DNA of 25,784 nucleotides from Pelomonas sp039929605. Lineage in GTDB: Bacteria > Pseudomonadota > Gammaproteobacteria > Burkholderiales > Burkholderiaceae_C. The stretch lies in assembly GCF_039929605.1 (NCBI RefSeq), contig NZ_JBDSQX010000185.1, positions 1 to 25,784 on the forward strand, read 5' to 3'. The notes under the pieces were generated by a model that was given only the letters and a program-made list of their open reading frames with translations, searched no databases and was not told the DNA's origin. Position 1 is the stretch's first letter; each line of letters starts with the position of its first letter. Positions 7,190-15,666 of the stretch are shown here, in pieces. Both the position numbers and the translations under genes were made by a program.

Positions 7190-7735
7190 TCAAAGCGCCA
7201 GGCTGCCGTGCACGCCCTCGTCCACGCGCTTGCCGACGATGGCGCCGAAGAGCATCTTGATGCCCGCAATGGCGGTGCCGTGGCGGTTGTCCCAGTATTC
7301 GCCGCTGATCGGGTCCACGCGCAGCAGGCCGATGCGCGGGTCGTTCTCACCCTCGGTGAACCAGGCGCGCATCTTCGGGCTCCACAGGCGGTGGATGGTG
7401 GCGGGGTCGGTCACCAGGGTCGCAGTGCCGTCCAGCTTCAGGTGGCCGCTGTTGTCGCCCTCCTTGAAGAACAGCGTGACGCGCGGGTCGCGGTCCAGCT
7501 CGATGTTCTTGAGGCTGTCGACCTCGGTGAAGAACCACAGCGCGCCGCCGGCCTCCACCTCGGTGACGGTCATGGGCCGTGCGTGCAGTTGCGACGACAT
7601 GCTCAGCGTGCAAAAGAAGCAGCTGTTGCCCGCCTTGACCATGTCGGCGATCTTCTGCGCGGCGGCCGGGCCGCTGAGGTCTTGCTCGGTGCTGACGTCG
7701 TCGTTGGACGGGGTACTGCGGCTGGCGTCTGTCAT
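7190..7735 (-). CDS. PNPOx-fold (general stress protein 26-like) protein
   Basis: The 181-residue protein carries the split-barrel flavin-binding pattern of the pyridoxamine-phosphate-oxidase superfamily: FFCTLSMSSQLHARPMT (strands 1-2), GALWFFTEVDSLKN, DPRVTLFF and GHLKLDGTATLV. WSPKMRAWFTEGENDPRIGLLRV follows, typical of the general-stress-protein-26 group. These bind FMN or F420-like cofactors. An AAGGAA site sits before the ATG at 7735. The first 20 residues are polar and probably disordered. The substrate is unknown. Confidence 0.82.
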   Translation of the reverse strand: MTDASRSTPSNDDVSTEQDLSGPAAAQKIADMVKAGNSCFFCTLSMSSQLHARPMTVTEVEAGGALWFFTEVDSLKNIELDRDPRVTLFFKEGDNSGHLKLDGTATLVTDPATIHRLWSPKMRAWFTEGENDPRIGLLRVDPISGEYWDNRHGTAIAGIKMLFGAIVGKRVDEGVHGSLAL

Positions 7736-7929
7736 GTCGGTTCCTTGATTGCGTTCAGAGCGCCAAGCCTAGGGAAGGCCGGTGTTGGCGGGTGTCGGCC
7801 TGCAGGACGGGTGGCCGTCGGAAGGGGCCGGCCTGCCCTCCTACAGGCACTTCGGCCCTGGACGACGGGTGCGGCGGGAGGCGCTGCCTAGACTGGAATC
7901 CTGACCCCAACGATGTCAAGGAACCCGAC

Positions 7930-8451
7930 ATGCGACCCACCCAACGACACGTCCGACGATTCGCCAGCCTCACGCTGGTGGCGGCCGCCACCGTCTTCAC
8001 CGCCACGGCCCACGCACGCTCCGACACGTCCTTCTTGAAGGAAGCCGCGCACGCCGGCGCCGCCGAGATCGAGGCCAGCAAACTGGCGCAGGCCAAGGCG
8101 AAGAACGCCGACGTGAAGGCCTTTGCCGAGTCGATGATTGCCGACCACACCCAGGTGGCCGACGAGCTCAAGGCCCTGGCTGCGACGAAGAAGGTCAAGC
8201 TGCCCGACGGCCCCTCGGTCTCGCAGAAGGCCGAGATCAAGCTCATCGATGCCGGCGACAACGACAAGTTCGACGAGCGCTATGCCAAGTACTTCGGCGT
8301 CAAGGCCCACCAGGAGACCATCGAGCTGTTCGAAAAGGCCTCGCTGGAAGCCAAGGACCCGGAGGTCAAGGCCTGGGCGCAGAAGACGCTGCCCGGACTG
8401 AGGCACCACCTGGAAATGGCACACGCGCTCACCGCCGTGACCCAGAAGTAA
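7930..8451 (+). CDS. DUF4142 secreted protein
   Basis: The 173-residue protein has a cleavable signal peptide (hydrophobic residues about 12-27, likely cut after AHA). A helical ferritin-like-looking DUF4142 domain follows: AAHAGAAEIEASKLA, DVKAFAESMIADHTQVADEL, and HQETIELFEKA with a terminal LRHHLEMAHAL. It is predicted periplasmic, of unknown function; the family is often found among stress proteins. The ATG at 7930 is preceded by AAGGAACCC. It converges on the LysR gene with a 10-nt gap. Confidence 0.85.
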   Translation: MRPTQRHVRRFASLTLVAAATVFTATAHARSDTSFLKEAAHAGAAEIEASKLAQAKAKNADVKAFAESMIADHTQVADELKALAATKKVKLPDGPSVSQKAEIKLIDAGDNDKFDERYAKYFGVKAHQETIELFEKASLEAKDPEVKAWAQKTLPGLRHHLEMAHALTAVTQK

Positions 8452-8461
8452 GGCCGCCGCG

Positions 8462-9352
8462 TCAGGCGCCGACGTAGCGCGTCAGCCCCTCCACCAGCGC
8501 ATCGAAGACGAGGCGGCACGGCGCGCTCTGGCGCAGGTCTTCATGCATGGCCACCCAGGTCTCCAGCGGCCAGTTGAACTGCCCCGGCAGCAGGCGCTCC
8601 AGCACCGGCTCGCGGCGCGCCAGCGGCAGTTGGCAGACGCCGATGCCGGCACCCGCGCGCAGGAGCGCGAGCTGGGCCAGGTCGGAATCGCAGCGCAGCG
8701 CGAAGCTGTCGCGACTGATGCCGCCCAGCCGTTTGGCGCTGGCGCGGATGAAGGGCGTCACCGTGTCGAAACCGATCAGCGTGTGGCCTTGCATGTCGGC
8801 CATCGAGGTGGGCCGGCCACGGCGGTCGAGATAGGCAGGGTGGGCGTGCAGGCCCAGCTCAATGCTGCCGATGCGCCGCGCGATGAGCTGGCCCTGTTCG
8901 GGCGGCGTCATGCGCACGGCGATATCGGCCTCGCGGCGCAGCAGGTCCTGCACGCGATTGCCCAGGGCCAGTTCGAGCACAAGGCCGGGGTGGCGCTCGC
9001 GCAGCGCCGCAAAGATGGGCGGCAGCACCTCGATGCCGATGACCTCGCTGGCCGTCACACGCACCGTACCCACCAGCTCCGTGCCGCGCGCCGAGGCTGC
9101 TCGCTGCAGCGCTGCGGCGGCCGTCTCCATCTGCTCGGCATGGCCGCGCAGCGCCAGCGCCGCCTCGGTGGGCAGCAGGCCGGTGGGTGAGCGCGTGAAC
9201 AGCAGCTGGCCCAGCACCTCTTCCAGCGCGGCGATGTGGCGGCCGACGGTCGGCTGTGTCAGCCCCAGCGTGCGCGCCGCGCCCGACAGCGAGCCCTCGC
9301 GCAGCACGCCGAGCAGCGTGTGCAGCAGTTCCCAGGGAGGCGTCGATGTCAT
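8462..9352 (-). CDS. LysR-family transcriptional regulator
   Basis: The 296-residue protein has an N-terminal winged helix-turn-helix (about 7-65; GSLSGAARTLGLTQPTVGRHIAALE split across two motifs) and a C-terminal periplasmic-binding-like effector domain (about 92-290). The effector domain includes GTVRVTASEVIG and DIAVRMTPPEQ. It is divergent from the NAD-dependent epimerase gene with 90 bp between start codons. By the usual LysR arrangement it probably controls that gene and perhaps the downstream dehydratase. The effector is unknown. Confidence 0.9.
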   Translation of the reverse strand: MTSTPPWELLHTLLGVLREGSLSGAARTLGLTQPTVGRHIAALEEVLGQLLFTRSPTGLLPTEAALALRGHAEQMETAAAALQRAASARGTELVGTVRVTASEVIGIEVLPPIFAALRERHPGLVLELALGNRVQDLLRREADIAVRMTPPEQGQLIARRIGSIELGLHAHPAYLDRRGRPTSMADMQGHTLIGFDTVTPFIRASAKRLGGISRDSFALRCDSDLAQLALLRAGAGIGVCQLPLARREPVLERLLPGQFNWPLETWVAMHEDLRQSAPCRLVFDALVEGLTRYVGA

Positions 9353-9359
9353 GCAGGAA

Positions 9360-9387
9360 TGTATAGCCGCACGCTCACCTTAGGCAA
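9360..9387 (-). promoter_or_regulatory. Possible LysR promoter, near-leaderless
   Basis: On the minus strand TTGCCT (9382-9387) and TATACA (9360-9365) are separated by 16 bp, close to the sigma-70 consensus. The first base of the LysR ATG is only about 8 nt beyond the -10 box, so a transcript starting at the usual distance would have almost no leader. The shared 90-bp gap must also hold the epimerase promoter, which I could not place. Confidence 0.3.
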
Positions 9388-9442
9388 TTCTCAAATAGCT
9401 CTCAGCTGCCCAGAATCCGGCTCATCAACTCTGGAACTAGCG

Positions 9443-10471
9443 ATGAATAGCAACGCGATGAACAGCAACGACAAGACGGCCCTGGTGCTCGGTGCGAGCG
9501 GCGGCATCGGCGGTGAAGTGGCACGCCAGCTGCGCGACGCCGGCTGGACGGTGAAGGGGCTCAAGCGCGGCCTGAGCGCAGCGCACGAGCTGCAGAGACT
9601 GCACGAGGGCATCCACTGGCTGCGCGGCGATGCGCTCAACGCGGCCGACGTGGCCGGCGCGGCCCAGGGCTGCAGCGTCATCGTGCATGCCGTGAACCCG
9701 CCCGGCTACCGCGACTGGGACCGCCTCGTGCTGCCGATGCTGGACAACGCCATCGCCGCCGCCACGGCGCAGGGCGCGACGCTGGTGCTGCCCGGCACGG
9801 TCTACAACTTCGGGCCGGACGCTTTCCCCTTGCTCTGCGAGGACTCGCCGCAGCGCCCCGTCACCCGCAAAGGCGCCATCCGTGTCGAGATGGAGGCACG
9901 TCTGCTGGCAGCCAGCACCTGCGGCGCGCGTGTCATCGTCGTACGGGCCGGCGACTTCTTCGGCCCGCAGCCGGGCAACAACTGGTTCTCGCAGGGCCTG
10001 GTGAAGCCGGGCAAGGCAGTGACGAGCATCAGCAACCCCGCCGCGCCAGGCGTGGGCCACCAGTGGGCCTACCTGCCCGACGTGGCGCGCACCATGGTCG
10101 AGCTGCTCGCCAAGCGCGAGACGCTGCCCGCCTTCGCCAGCTTCCACATGGCCGGCCACTGGGACGCCACCGGCCGCCAGATGGCCGAGGCCATCCAGCG
10201 CGTCGCCGCTCGCCACGGCCGCGCGCCACGCATCACCGCCCTGCCCTGGTGGCTGCTGAAGCTGGCCTCGCCTTTCGTCGCCACCCTCAAGGAGATGCAG
10301 GAGATGCGCTACCTGTGGCAAGAGCCTGTGCGCCTGGACAACGCCCGCCTGCTCGCCACACTCGGCGACGAGCCCCACACGCCGCTGGACGACGCCATCG
10401 AGGCCTCGCTGCGCGGACTGGGTTGCCTGCCCGCCGCCAGTGCCCTGTGCCTGACCGTCGCTGCGGGATAG
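9443..10471 (+). CDS. NAD(P)-dependent epimerase/reductase
   Basis: The 342-residue protein has a Rossmann nucleotide-binding loop TALVLGASGGIGG (12-24). HAVNPPGYRDWD, then LPGTVYNFGPD and VVRAGDFFGP follow, as in extended SDR/NmrA-like epimerases that act on small carbonyl or sugar substrates. The canonical YxxxK is not obvious, so it may be an atypical or reductase-like member. The ATG at 9443 is used; a second ATG at 9458 is possible. It is divergent from LysR and 31 nt upstream of the dehydratase, so co-transcription with it is likely. Confidence 0.8.
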   Translation: MNSNAMNSNDKTALVLGASGGIGGEVARQLRDAGWTVKGLKRGLSAAHELQRLHEGIHWLRGDALNAADVAGAAQGCSVIVHAVNPPGYRDWDRLVLPMLDNAIAAATAQGATLVLPGTVYNFGPDAFPLLCEDSPQRPVTRKGAIRVEMEARLLAASTCGARVIVVRAGDFFGPQPGNNWFSQGLVKPGKAVTSISNPAAPGVGHQWAYLPDVARTMVELLAKRETLPAFASFHMAGHWDATGRQMAEAIQRVAARHGRAPRITALPWWLLKLASPFVATLKEMQEMRYLWQEPVRLDNARLLATLGDEPHTPLDDAIEASLRGLGCLPAASALCLTVAAG

Positions 10472-10502
10472 CGCTACCATTTGCCTCCTTGATGAGGAGA
10501 CG

Positions 10503-12239
10503 ATGGTGGTGGACGACGTGACGGGCAAGAAGAAACTGCGCAGCCAGGAGTGGTTCGGCGGGCGCGACAAGATGGGTTTTGTGCACCGCGCCTGGCTGCG
10601 CAATCAGGGCCATCCCAACGACTATTTCGGCGGCAAGCCGGTCATCGGCATCTGCAACACCTGGAGTGACCTGACGCCCTGCAACGGCCACCTGCGCGAC
10701 CTGGCTGAGTCGGTCAAGCGCGGCATCCTGGAGGCTGGCGGCGTGCCGATGGAGTTCCCGGTCATGTCGCTCGGCGAGACGATCATGAAGCCGACCACCA
10801 TGCTGTTCCGCAACCTGGCGAGCATGGACGTGGAGGAGTCGCTGCGCGCCAACCCGCTGGACGCCGTCGTGCTGATGACCGGCTGCGACAAGACCACGCC
10901 GTCGCTGCTGATGGGCGCCTGCAGCGTCGGCCTGCCGGCGCTGGTGGTGTCCGGCGGGCCGATGCTGAACGGCAAGTTCCGCGGCGGCGAGATCGGCTCG
11001 GGCACCTTCAACTGGCAGGTCAAGGCCAAGATCGACAGCGGCGAGTTCAGCGAGGCCGACCTGACCGAGGCCGAAGTCTGCGGCGCCCGCAGCGCCGGCC
11101 ACTGCAACACCATGGGCACGGCGTCGACGATGGCCGTCATGGCCGAGGTGCTGGGCATGACGCTGCCTGGCATGGCCTCCATCCCGGCCGCCGACTCGCG
11201 CAAGAAGCTGATGGCCCAACTGAGCGGCAGGCGCATCGTCGACATGGTGCGCGAGGACCTGACGATGGCCAAGGTGCTGACGCGCCAGGCGTTTGAAAAC
11301 GCCATCGTCGTCAACGCCGCCGTGGGTGGCTCCACCAACCTCATCCTGCACCTGCTGGCCATCGCCGGCCGCATCGGCGTGCCCCTGGCGCTGGAAGATT
11401 TCGACCGCCACGGCAGCCAGGTGCCGCTGCTCGTCAACCTCAAGCCCTCGGGCGAGCGGCTGATGGAGGACTTCTTCTACGCCGGCGGCCTCTCCGTCGT
11501 GATGAAGGAGCTGGGCGCGCTGCTGCACCGCGACGTGCTGACAATCAACGGCCAGACGCTGGACGCCAACTACCGCGCGGCGCAGTGCTACGACGCGACC
11601 GTCATCCGCCCGCTGACCGAGCCGCTGCAGCCCGCCGCCGGCATCGCCGTGCTGCACGGCAACCTGTGCGAGAACGGCGCCATCATCAAGCCCTCGGCTG
11701 CCACGCCCGCGCTGCTGCGCCACACCGGCCCGGCCGTCGTGTTCAGCAGCATGGAGGACTACCACGCGCGCATCGACCAGCCCGATCTGGCCATCACCGC
11801 CGACAGCGTCATCGTGCTGCAGGGCGTGGGCCCGCGCGGCTACCCTGGCATGCCCGAGGTGGGCAATGTCGACCTGCCGCGCAAGCTCGTCGAGCAGGGC
11901 GTGCAGGACATGGTGCGCATCTCCGACGGCCGCATGAGCGGCACGGCCTACGGCACCGTCGTGCTGCACGTCGCACCCGAGGCAGCCGCCGGCGGCACGC
12001 TGGCGCTGGTGCAGGACGGCGACCTCATCGAGCTGGACGTGTCCGCGCGCCGGCTGCAGCTGCTGGTGGACGACGCCGAGCTGGCCCGCCGCCGCGCCGC
12101 CTGGGTGCCGCCCGCCGCCGTGGCAACGCGGGGTTATGTGAAGCTCTACATCGACCATGTGCAGCAGGCCCACCTTGGCGCGGACCTCGATGTGCTGGTG
12201 GGCAGCTCGGGCTCCGTCGTCGAGCGAGACTCTCACTGA
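10503..12239 (+). CDS. IlvD/Edd-family sugar-acid dehydratase (L-arabinonate type)
   Basis: The 578-residue enzyme is a [2Fe-2S] dehydratase. The three cluster cysteines expected for this subfamily are present: CNTWSDLTPCN (Cys60), TGCDKTTPS (Cys128) and GHCNTMGTAS (Cys201). GRMSGT (Ser479) holds the catalytic serine region. SLGETIMKPTTMLFRNLAS is typical of the L-arabinonate/D-xylonate dehydratase branch rather than of branched-chain IlvD. It removes water from an aldonate to give a 2-keto-3-deoxy acid. GAGGAG precedes the ATG. The upstream oxidoreductase and LysR suggest a sugar-acid catabolic unit; the exact substrate is inferred. Confidence 0.87.
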   Translation: MVVDDVTGKKKLRSQEWFGGRDKMGFVHRAWLRNQGHPNDYFGGKPVIGICNTWSDLTPCNGHLRDLAESVKRGILEAGGVPMEFPVMSLGETIMKPTTMLFRNLASMDVEESLRANPLDAVVLMTGCDKTTPSLLMGACSVGLPALVVSGGPMLNGKFRGGEIGSGTFNWQVKAKIDSGEFSEADLTEAEVCGARSAGHCNTMGTASTMAVMAEVLGMTLPGMASIPAADSRKKLMAQLSGRRIVDMVREDLTMAKVLTRQAFENAIVVNAAVGGSTNLILHLLAIAGRIGVPLALEDFDRHGSQVPLLVNLKPSGERLMEDFFYAGGLSVVMKELGALLHRDVLTINGQTLDANYRAAQCYDATVIRPLTEPLQPAAGIAVLHGNLCENGAIIKPSAATPALLRHTGPAVVFSSMEDYHARIDQPDLAITADSVIVLQGVGPRGYPGMPEVGNVDLPRKLVEQGVQDMVRISDGRMSGTAYGTVVLHVAPEAAAGGTLALVQDGDLIELDVSARRLQLLVDDAELARRRAAWVPPAAVATRGYVKLYIDHVQQAHLGADLDVLVGSSGSVVERDSH

Positions 12240-12287
12240 ACGGCCGCTGCCCATAATCGGCAGCTTGCCCACTCGCACCGCCACCCC

Positions 12288-13025
12288 ATGACCTACTGCG
12301 TCGCGATGCGCCTGCGCGCCGGCCTGCTATTTGCGTCGGACACCCGCACCAATGCGGGCGTCGATCACATCGCGAGCTTTCGCAAGATGTACCAGTTCCA
12401 GATCCCGCACCAGCGCGAGATCGTCGTGCTGACGGCGGGCAACCTGGCCACGACGCAGTCCGTCATGTCGGTGCTGAACCAGCGCCTGCATGGCGACGGT
12501 GAGCACCTGCTCAACGTGCCCACGCTCTACGACGCGGCCGCGCTGCTCGGGCGCACGCTGAAGGAGATCGTCAACCGCGATAGCCACGACTACGGCGGCA
12601 ATGTGGACTTCGGCGCCAACATGCTGATCGGCGGCCAGATCGTGGGCGAAGGCCCGCGCCTCTTCCACGTCTACCCGCAGGGCAACTTCATCGAGGCCAC
12701 GGAGGACACGCCTTACTTCCAGATCGGCGAGAGCAAGTACGGCAAACCCATCATCGACCGCGTCGTCCGCTACGACACGACGCCGCTGGACGAAGCCGCC
12801 AAGTGCACGCTGGTCAGCTTCGACTCCACCATCCAGTCCAACCTGTCGGTCGGCCTGCCCATCGACATGCTGATGCTGCGCGCCAACCAGTTCGACATGG
12901 CCATGAAGCCGCCACACCGCATCGGCCGCGACGACCCGTATTTCCTGGCGCTTCGCTTGGGGTGGAGCGCGGGGCTGCGCAAGGTGTTCGACGACCTCCC
13001 GAACGAGCCCTGGTTCGACGAGTGA
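12288..13025 (+). CDS. Proteasome-type protease, Anbu-like (COG3484)
   Basis: The 245-residue protein starts MTYCVAMRLRAGLLFASDTR, so removal of Met would expose Thr1. Asp17 (ASDTR) and Lys32 (SFRKM) fall where proteasome beta/HslV active sites place them. This is the Anbu (ancestral beta subunit) family, which self-assembles into open rings. Anbu genes usually sit with alpha-E, transglutaminase-like and ATP-grasp genes; none is present here. The neighbours are a sugar-acid dehydratase and nadC. The 48-nt gap after the dehydratase gives no clear ribosome site. Confidence 0.87.
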   Translation: MTYCVAMRLRAGLLFASDTRTNAGVDHIASFRKMYQFQIPHQREIVVLTAGNLATTQSVMSVLNQRLHGDGEHLLNVPTLYDAAALLGRTLKEIVNRDSHDYGGNVDFGANMLIGGQIVGEGPRLFHVYPQGNFIEATEDTPYFQIGESKYGKPIIDRVVRYDTTPLDEAAKCTLVSFDSTIQSNLSVGLPIDMLMLRANQFDMAMKPPHRIGRDDPYFLALRLGWSAGLRKVFDDLPNEPWFDE

Positions 13026-13093
13026 ACTGTTGGCCCCTCGCCCGGTCTTGCCGTGCTGAACGCAGGCAAACCCGGTCGGTCCCCCGAGGGGAC

Positions 13094-13131
13094 GGCGATG
13101 CTCGCGGGGCGTGCCCCGCTCGCACATCGCC
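13094..13131. terminator. Long hairpin between convergent genes
   Basis: The arms GGCGATG (13094-13100) and CATCGCC (13125-13131) enclose a perfect inner stem GCGGGGC/GCCCCGC (13104-13110, 13113-13119) with a 2-nt loop. It lies in the 169-nt space between the convergent Anbu-like and nadC genes, a place for a bidirectional terminator or a structured repeat. No U-tract follows on either strand, so Rho-independent termination is uncertain. Confidence 0.45.
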
Positions 13132-13194
13132 AGACGGGCCGGCTTGGGAGCGGCCCGGCGCTCGGCCCCGCAAACGCACCACGCGCCGGGTAGA

Positions 13195-14058
13195 TCAGAC
13201 GGACCCCAGCACGCGCATCGAGTAATCGACCGCGCGTACGTCCTTCGTCAGCCGGCCGATGGAGATGCGGTCCACGCCGGTGGCGGCGATCCAGCGGAGC
13301 TGATCCAGCGCCACGCCGCCCGACACCTCCAGCAGCGCGCGGCCAGCATTCACCGCGACGGCCTCGCGCATCATGGCTTCGCTGAAGTTGTCCAGCAGCA
13401 CGCTGACGGCGCCGGCATCCAGCGCCTCGTGCAGTTGGGCAATCGTCTCCACCTCGATCTGGATGTCCACGCCCGACTCCAGCGCCTGCGCGGCGCGCAA
13501 GGCCTGACCCACGCCGCCGGCTGCGGCGATGTGGTTTTCCTTGATGAGGATGCCGGCGTACAGCGCCAGCCGCTGGTTCTGCCCGCCGCCCACACGCACC
13601 GCGTACTTTTGCGCCAAGCGCAGGCCAGGAATGGTCTTGCGCGTGTCGAGGATGGCGCAGCCGTTGGGGTTGGTGCTGGCGCCGGCCACCGCGTCGACAT
13701 GGGCGCGCGTGATCGTCGCCGTGCCGGACAGCAGCTGCAGGAAGTTCAGCGCCGGCCGCTCGGCACTCAGCAACTGGCGGCCATCGGCCTCGATGCGGCA
13801 GACGATGCTGTCGGCCGTCATCACCGCGCCTTCGTCGACCAGCCAATCGATGCGGCTGCTCGAATCCAGCGCGGCGAACACGCCGTCGAACCAGTCCCGC
13901 CCGCACAGCACCGCCTGTTCGCGCACGCGCACCTGGGCGGCCACGCGCCGGCCGGCAGGCACGAGCTGTGCCGTCCAGTCGCAGCGGCCGATGTCTTCTG
14001 CCAGCGCCTCGCGGATGTTGCGCGCGCGGGCCTGCTCCAGAGTCTCGTTCTCAAACAT
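13195..14058 (-). CDS. nadC: Nicotinate-nucleotide pyrophosphorylase (quinolinate PRTase)
   Basis: This converts quinolinate and PRPP to nicotinate mononucleotide in de novo NAD synthesis. The 287 residues show SAERPALNFLQLLSGTAT (98-115), DTRKTIPGLRLAQKYAV (138-154), GGGQNQR (157-163) and LIKENHIAAAGG (171-182), with Lys141, Lys151 and Lys173 as expected. The textbook NHR is NQR here, which I believe is common in betaproteobacteria. The ATG shares its last base with the TGA of the upstream FAH gene (TGATG), so the two are coupled. Confidence 0.92.
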   Translation of the reverse strand: MFENETLEQARARNIREALAEDIGRCDWTAQLVPAGRRVAAQVRVREQAVLCGRDWFDGVFAALDSSSRIDWLVDEGAVMTADSIVCRIEADGRQLLSAERPALNFLQLLSGTATITRAHVDAVAGASTNPNGCAILDTRKTIPGLRLAQKYAVRVGGGQNQRLALYAGILIKENHIAAAGGVGQALRAAQALESGVDIQIEVETIAQLHEALDAGAVSVLLDNFSEAMMREAVAVNAGRALLEVSGGVALDQLRWIAATGVDRISIGRLTKDVRAVDYSMRVLGSV

Positions 14059-14756
14059 CACTCGGCTGGCCCCACCGTCAACATGATCTCGCCCAGGCCC
14101 TCGATGCGGCCCGTGATGACGTCGCCCGTCACCACCGCACCCACACCCGCCGGCGTGCCCGTGTAGATCAGGTCGCCCGGGTGCAGGTGATACAGCTGCG
14201 ACAGGTTGGAGACGATCTCCGCCTGGCTCCAGATCATGTCGCCCAGGTCGCCGTGCTGCTTCTCGACACCGTTCACGCTCAGCGTGATGGCGCCCTTCTC
14301 CAGCAGGCCGACCTCGCTGACGCGGGCGATGTCGGTCAGGATGGCGGACTGGTCGAAGCCCTTGGCCGTGTCCCAGGGCTTGCCGCCGGCCTTGGCCACC
14401 GCCTGCAGGTCGCGGCGCGTCATGTCCAGGCCGGCGGCATAGCCCCAGATGGCGGCGCGGGCCGCCTCGGGCGTGACCTTGAACACCGGCGCGCCGATGG
14501 CGATCACCAGCTCCATCTCGTAGTGATAGTTCTTCGTCTCGGTCGGGTAGGGCACCGTCGAGCCGGAGGCCGTCAAGGCCGTGGCGGGTTTGGTGAAATA
14601 GAACGGCGGCTCGCGCGTCGGGTCGGCGCCCATCTCGCGGGCATGATCGGCATAGTTGCGGCCGACGCAGAAAATGCGGCTGACCGCGTAACGGGCCGCC
14701 GTGCCGCGCACGGCGGCGCTGGGGGTCTCGACCGGAGGGAAGACGAAGTTGCTCAT
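14058..14756 (-). CDS. Fumarylacetoacetate hydrolase-family protein
   Basis: The 232-residue protein fits the FAH fold as used by fumarylpyruvate/acylpyruvate hydrolases. IFCVGRNYADHAREMG (28-43) is followed by the metal ligands of YEMELV (Glu80, Glu82) and GLDMTRRDLQ (Asp111), and by GDLIYTGTPAGVG near the C-terminus. It would hydrolyse C-C bonds of diketo acids, or act as an oxaloacetate decarboxylase like FAHD1. It overlaps nadC (TGATG). Its start codon overlaps the divergent rlpA start. Confidence 0.85.
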   Translation of the reverse strand: MSNFVFPPVETPSAAVRGTAARYAVSRIFCVGRNYADHAREMGADPTREPPFYFTKPATALTASGSTVPYPTETKNYHYEMELVIAIGAPVFKVTPEAARAAIWGYAAGLDMTRRDLQAVAKAGGKPWDTAKGFDQSAILTDIARVSEVGLLEKGAITLSVNGVEKQHGDLGDMIWSQAEIVSNLSQLYHLHPGDLIYTGTPAGVGAVVTGDVITGRIEGLGEIMLTVGPAE

Positions 14757-15666
14757 GGCATGGCATCGACGATGGAAACAGAGCACGCAGCATACTGGGC
14801 TGGCCCTCGCGCTGGTCGCGCTGGCGCTGCTCGGCGGCTGTGCCAGCAAGCCCGTCAGCAGCGACCGTGACGGCCCGCTGCCCAACCCGCCGGCCGAGCT
14901 GCTGAAGGTGCCCGACGCCGTGCCGCGCCTGGAGGCCATCCGCATCGGCGGCCCGAACAAGCCATATGAGGTGCTGGGCGAGCGCTACGAGCCATTCGCC
15001 GCAGACGTGCCCTACGTCGACCGCGGCCTGGCCTCCTGGTATGGCCGCAAGTTCCACGGCCGGCCCACGGCCAGCGGCGAGGTCTACAACATGTACGCGA
15101 TGACGGCGGCGCACCCCACGCTGCCCATCCCCAGCTACGCCCGCGTGCGCAACCCGGCCAACGGGCGCGAAGTCATCGTGCGCGTCAACGACCGCGGCCC
15201 CTTCCACAAGGGCCGCATCATCGATCTCAGCTACACCGCCGCGCTCAAGCTCGACCTGCTGCGCGGCGTGGCGCCGGTCGAGGTGCGGCGCATCACCTAC
15301 GCCGAGATCCGCGCCGGCAACTGGCAAAGATCGGCAAGCGGGCCGGCCAACGAACCCACACCCGTCTTCGTGCCCGACTCGCCACCCGGCGCGCCGCAAC
15401 GCGAGACGACCGCCGTAGTGGCCGCCACGGGCCTGACCTACTGGCTGCAGTTCGGCGCCTTCGCCAAGCTCGACGGCGCCGAGGCCCTGCGCCAGCGCGT
15501 CGCCGAGGCCGACCTCACCCTGCTGCCGCTGCTCACCATCGTCCGCGAGGCCGGCATGAACCGCCTGCGCGCCGGGCCCTTCCCCAGCGCGGACGAGGCG
15601 CAGGCCACGGCGGCGAGGTTGAACGAGGAAAGCGGGCTGGACGCGACCGTGGTGACGAAGCGTTAG
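14755..15666 (+). CDS. rlpA: Septal ring lytic transglycosylase RlpA
   Basis: The 303-residue outer-membrane lipoprotein has a lipobox LGGC (Cys29) and a double-psi beta-barrel beginning GLASWYGRKFHGRPTASGE (91-109). Candidate catalytic residues are Glu109, His120 and Asp146. A C-terminal SPOR domain (about 228-303, YWLQFGAFAKLD) binds denuded septal glycan. It cleaves peptidoglycan at division. The first usable ATG is at 14755, inside CATG, which also holds the FAH start on the other strand. GGAGGG lies 15 nt upstream, rather far. Confidence 0.9.
   Translation: MAWHRRWKQSTQHTGLALALVALALLGGCASKPVSSDRDGPLPNPPAELLKVPDAVPRLEAIRIGGPNKPYEVLGERYEPFAADVPYVDRGLASWYGRKFHGRPTASGEVYNMYAMTAAHPTLPIPSYARVRNPANGREVIVRVNDRGPFHKGRIIDLSYTAALKLDLLRGVAPVEVRRITYAEIRAGNWQRSASGPANEPTPVFVPDSPPGAPQRETTAVVAATGLTYWLQFGAFAKLDGAEALRQRVAEADLTLLPLLTIVREAGMNRLRAGPFPSADEAQATAARLNEESGLDATVVTKR

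Noticed and set aside
10287..12284. Minus-strand open frame of 665 codons
   Set aside because: It is antisense to the sugar-acid dehydratase, whose motifs are clear. The His/Arg/Gly-rich translation is typical of a GC-rich shadow frame.
13195..14058. NadC with a lost catalytic His (NQR for NHR)
   Set aside because: I believe this substitution is common in betaproteobacterial NadC, and all other key residues are present, so it is not treated as a defect.
13195..15399. 734-codon minus-strand frame as one giant protein
   Set aside because: Only its last 287 codons (nadC) make sense; the rest is antisense to rlpA or out of frame with the FAH gene.
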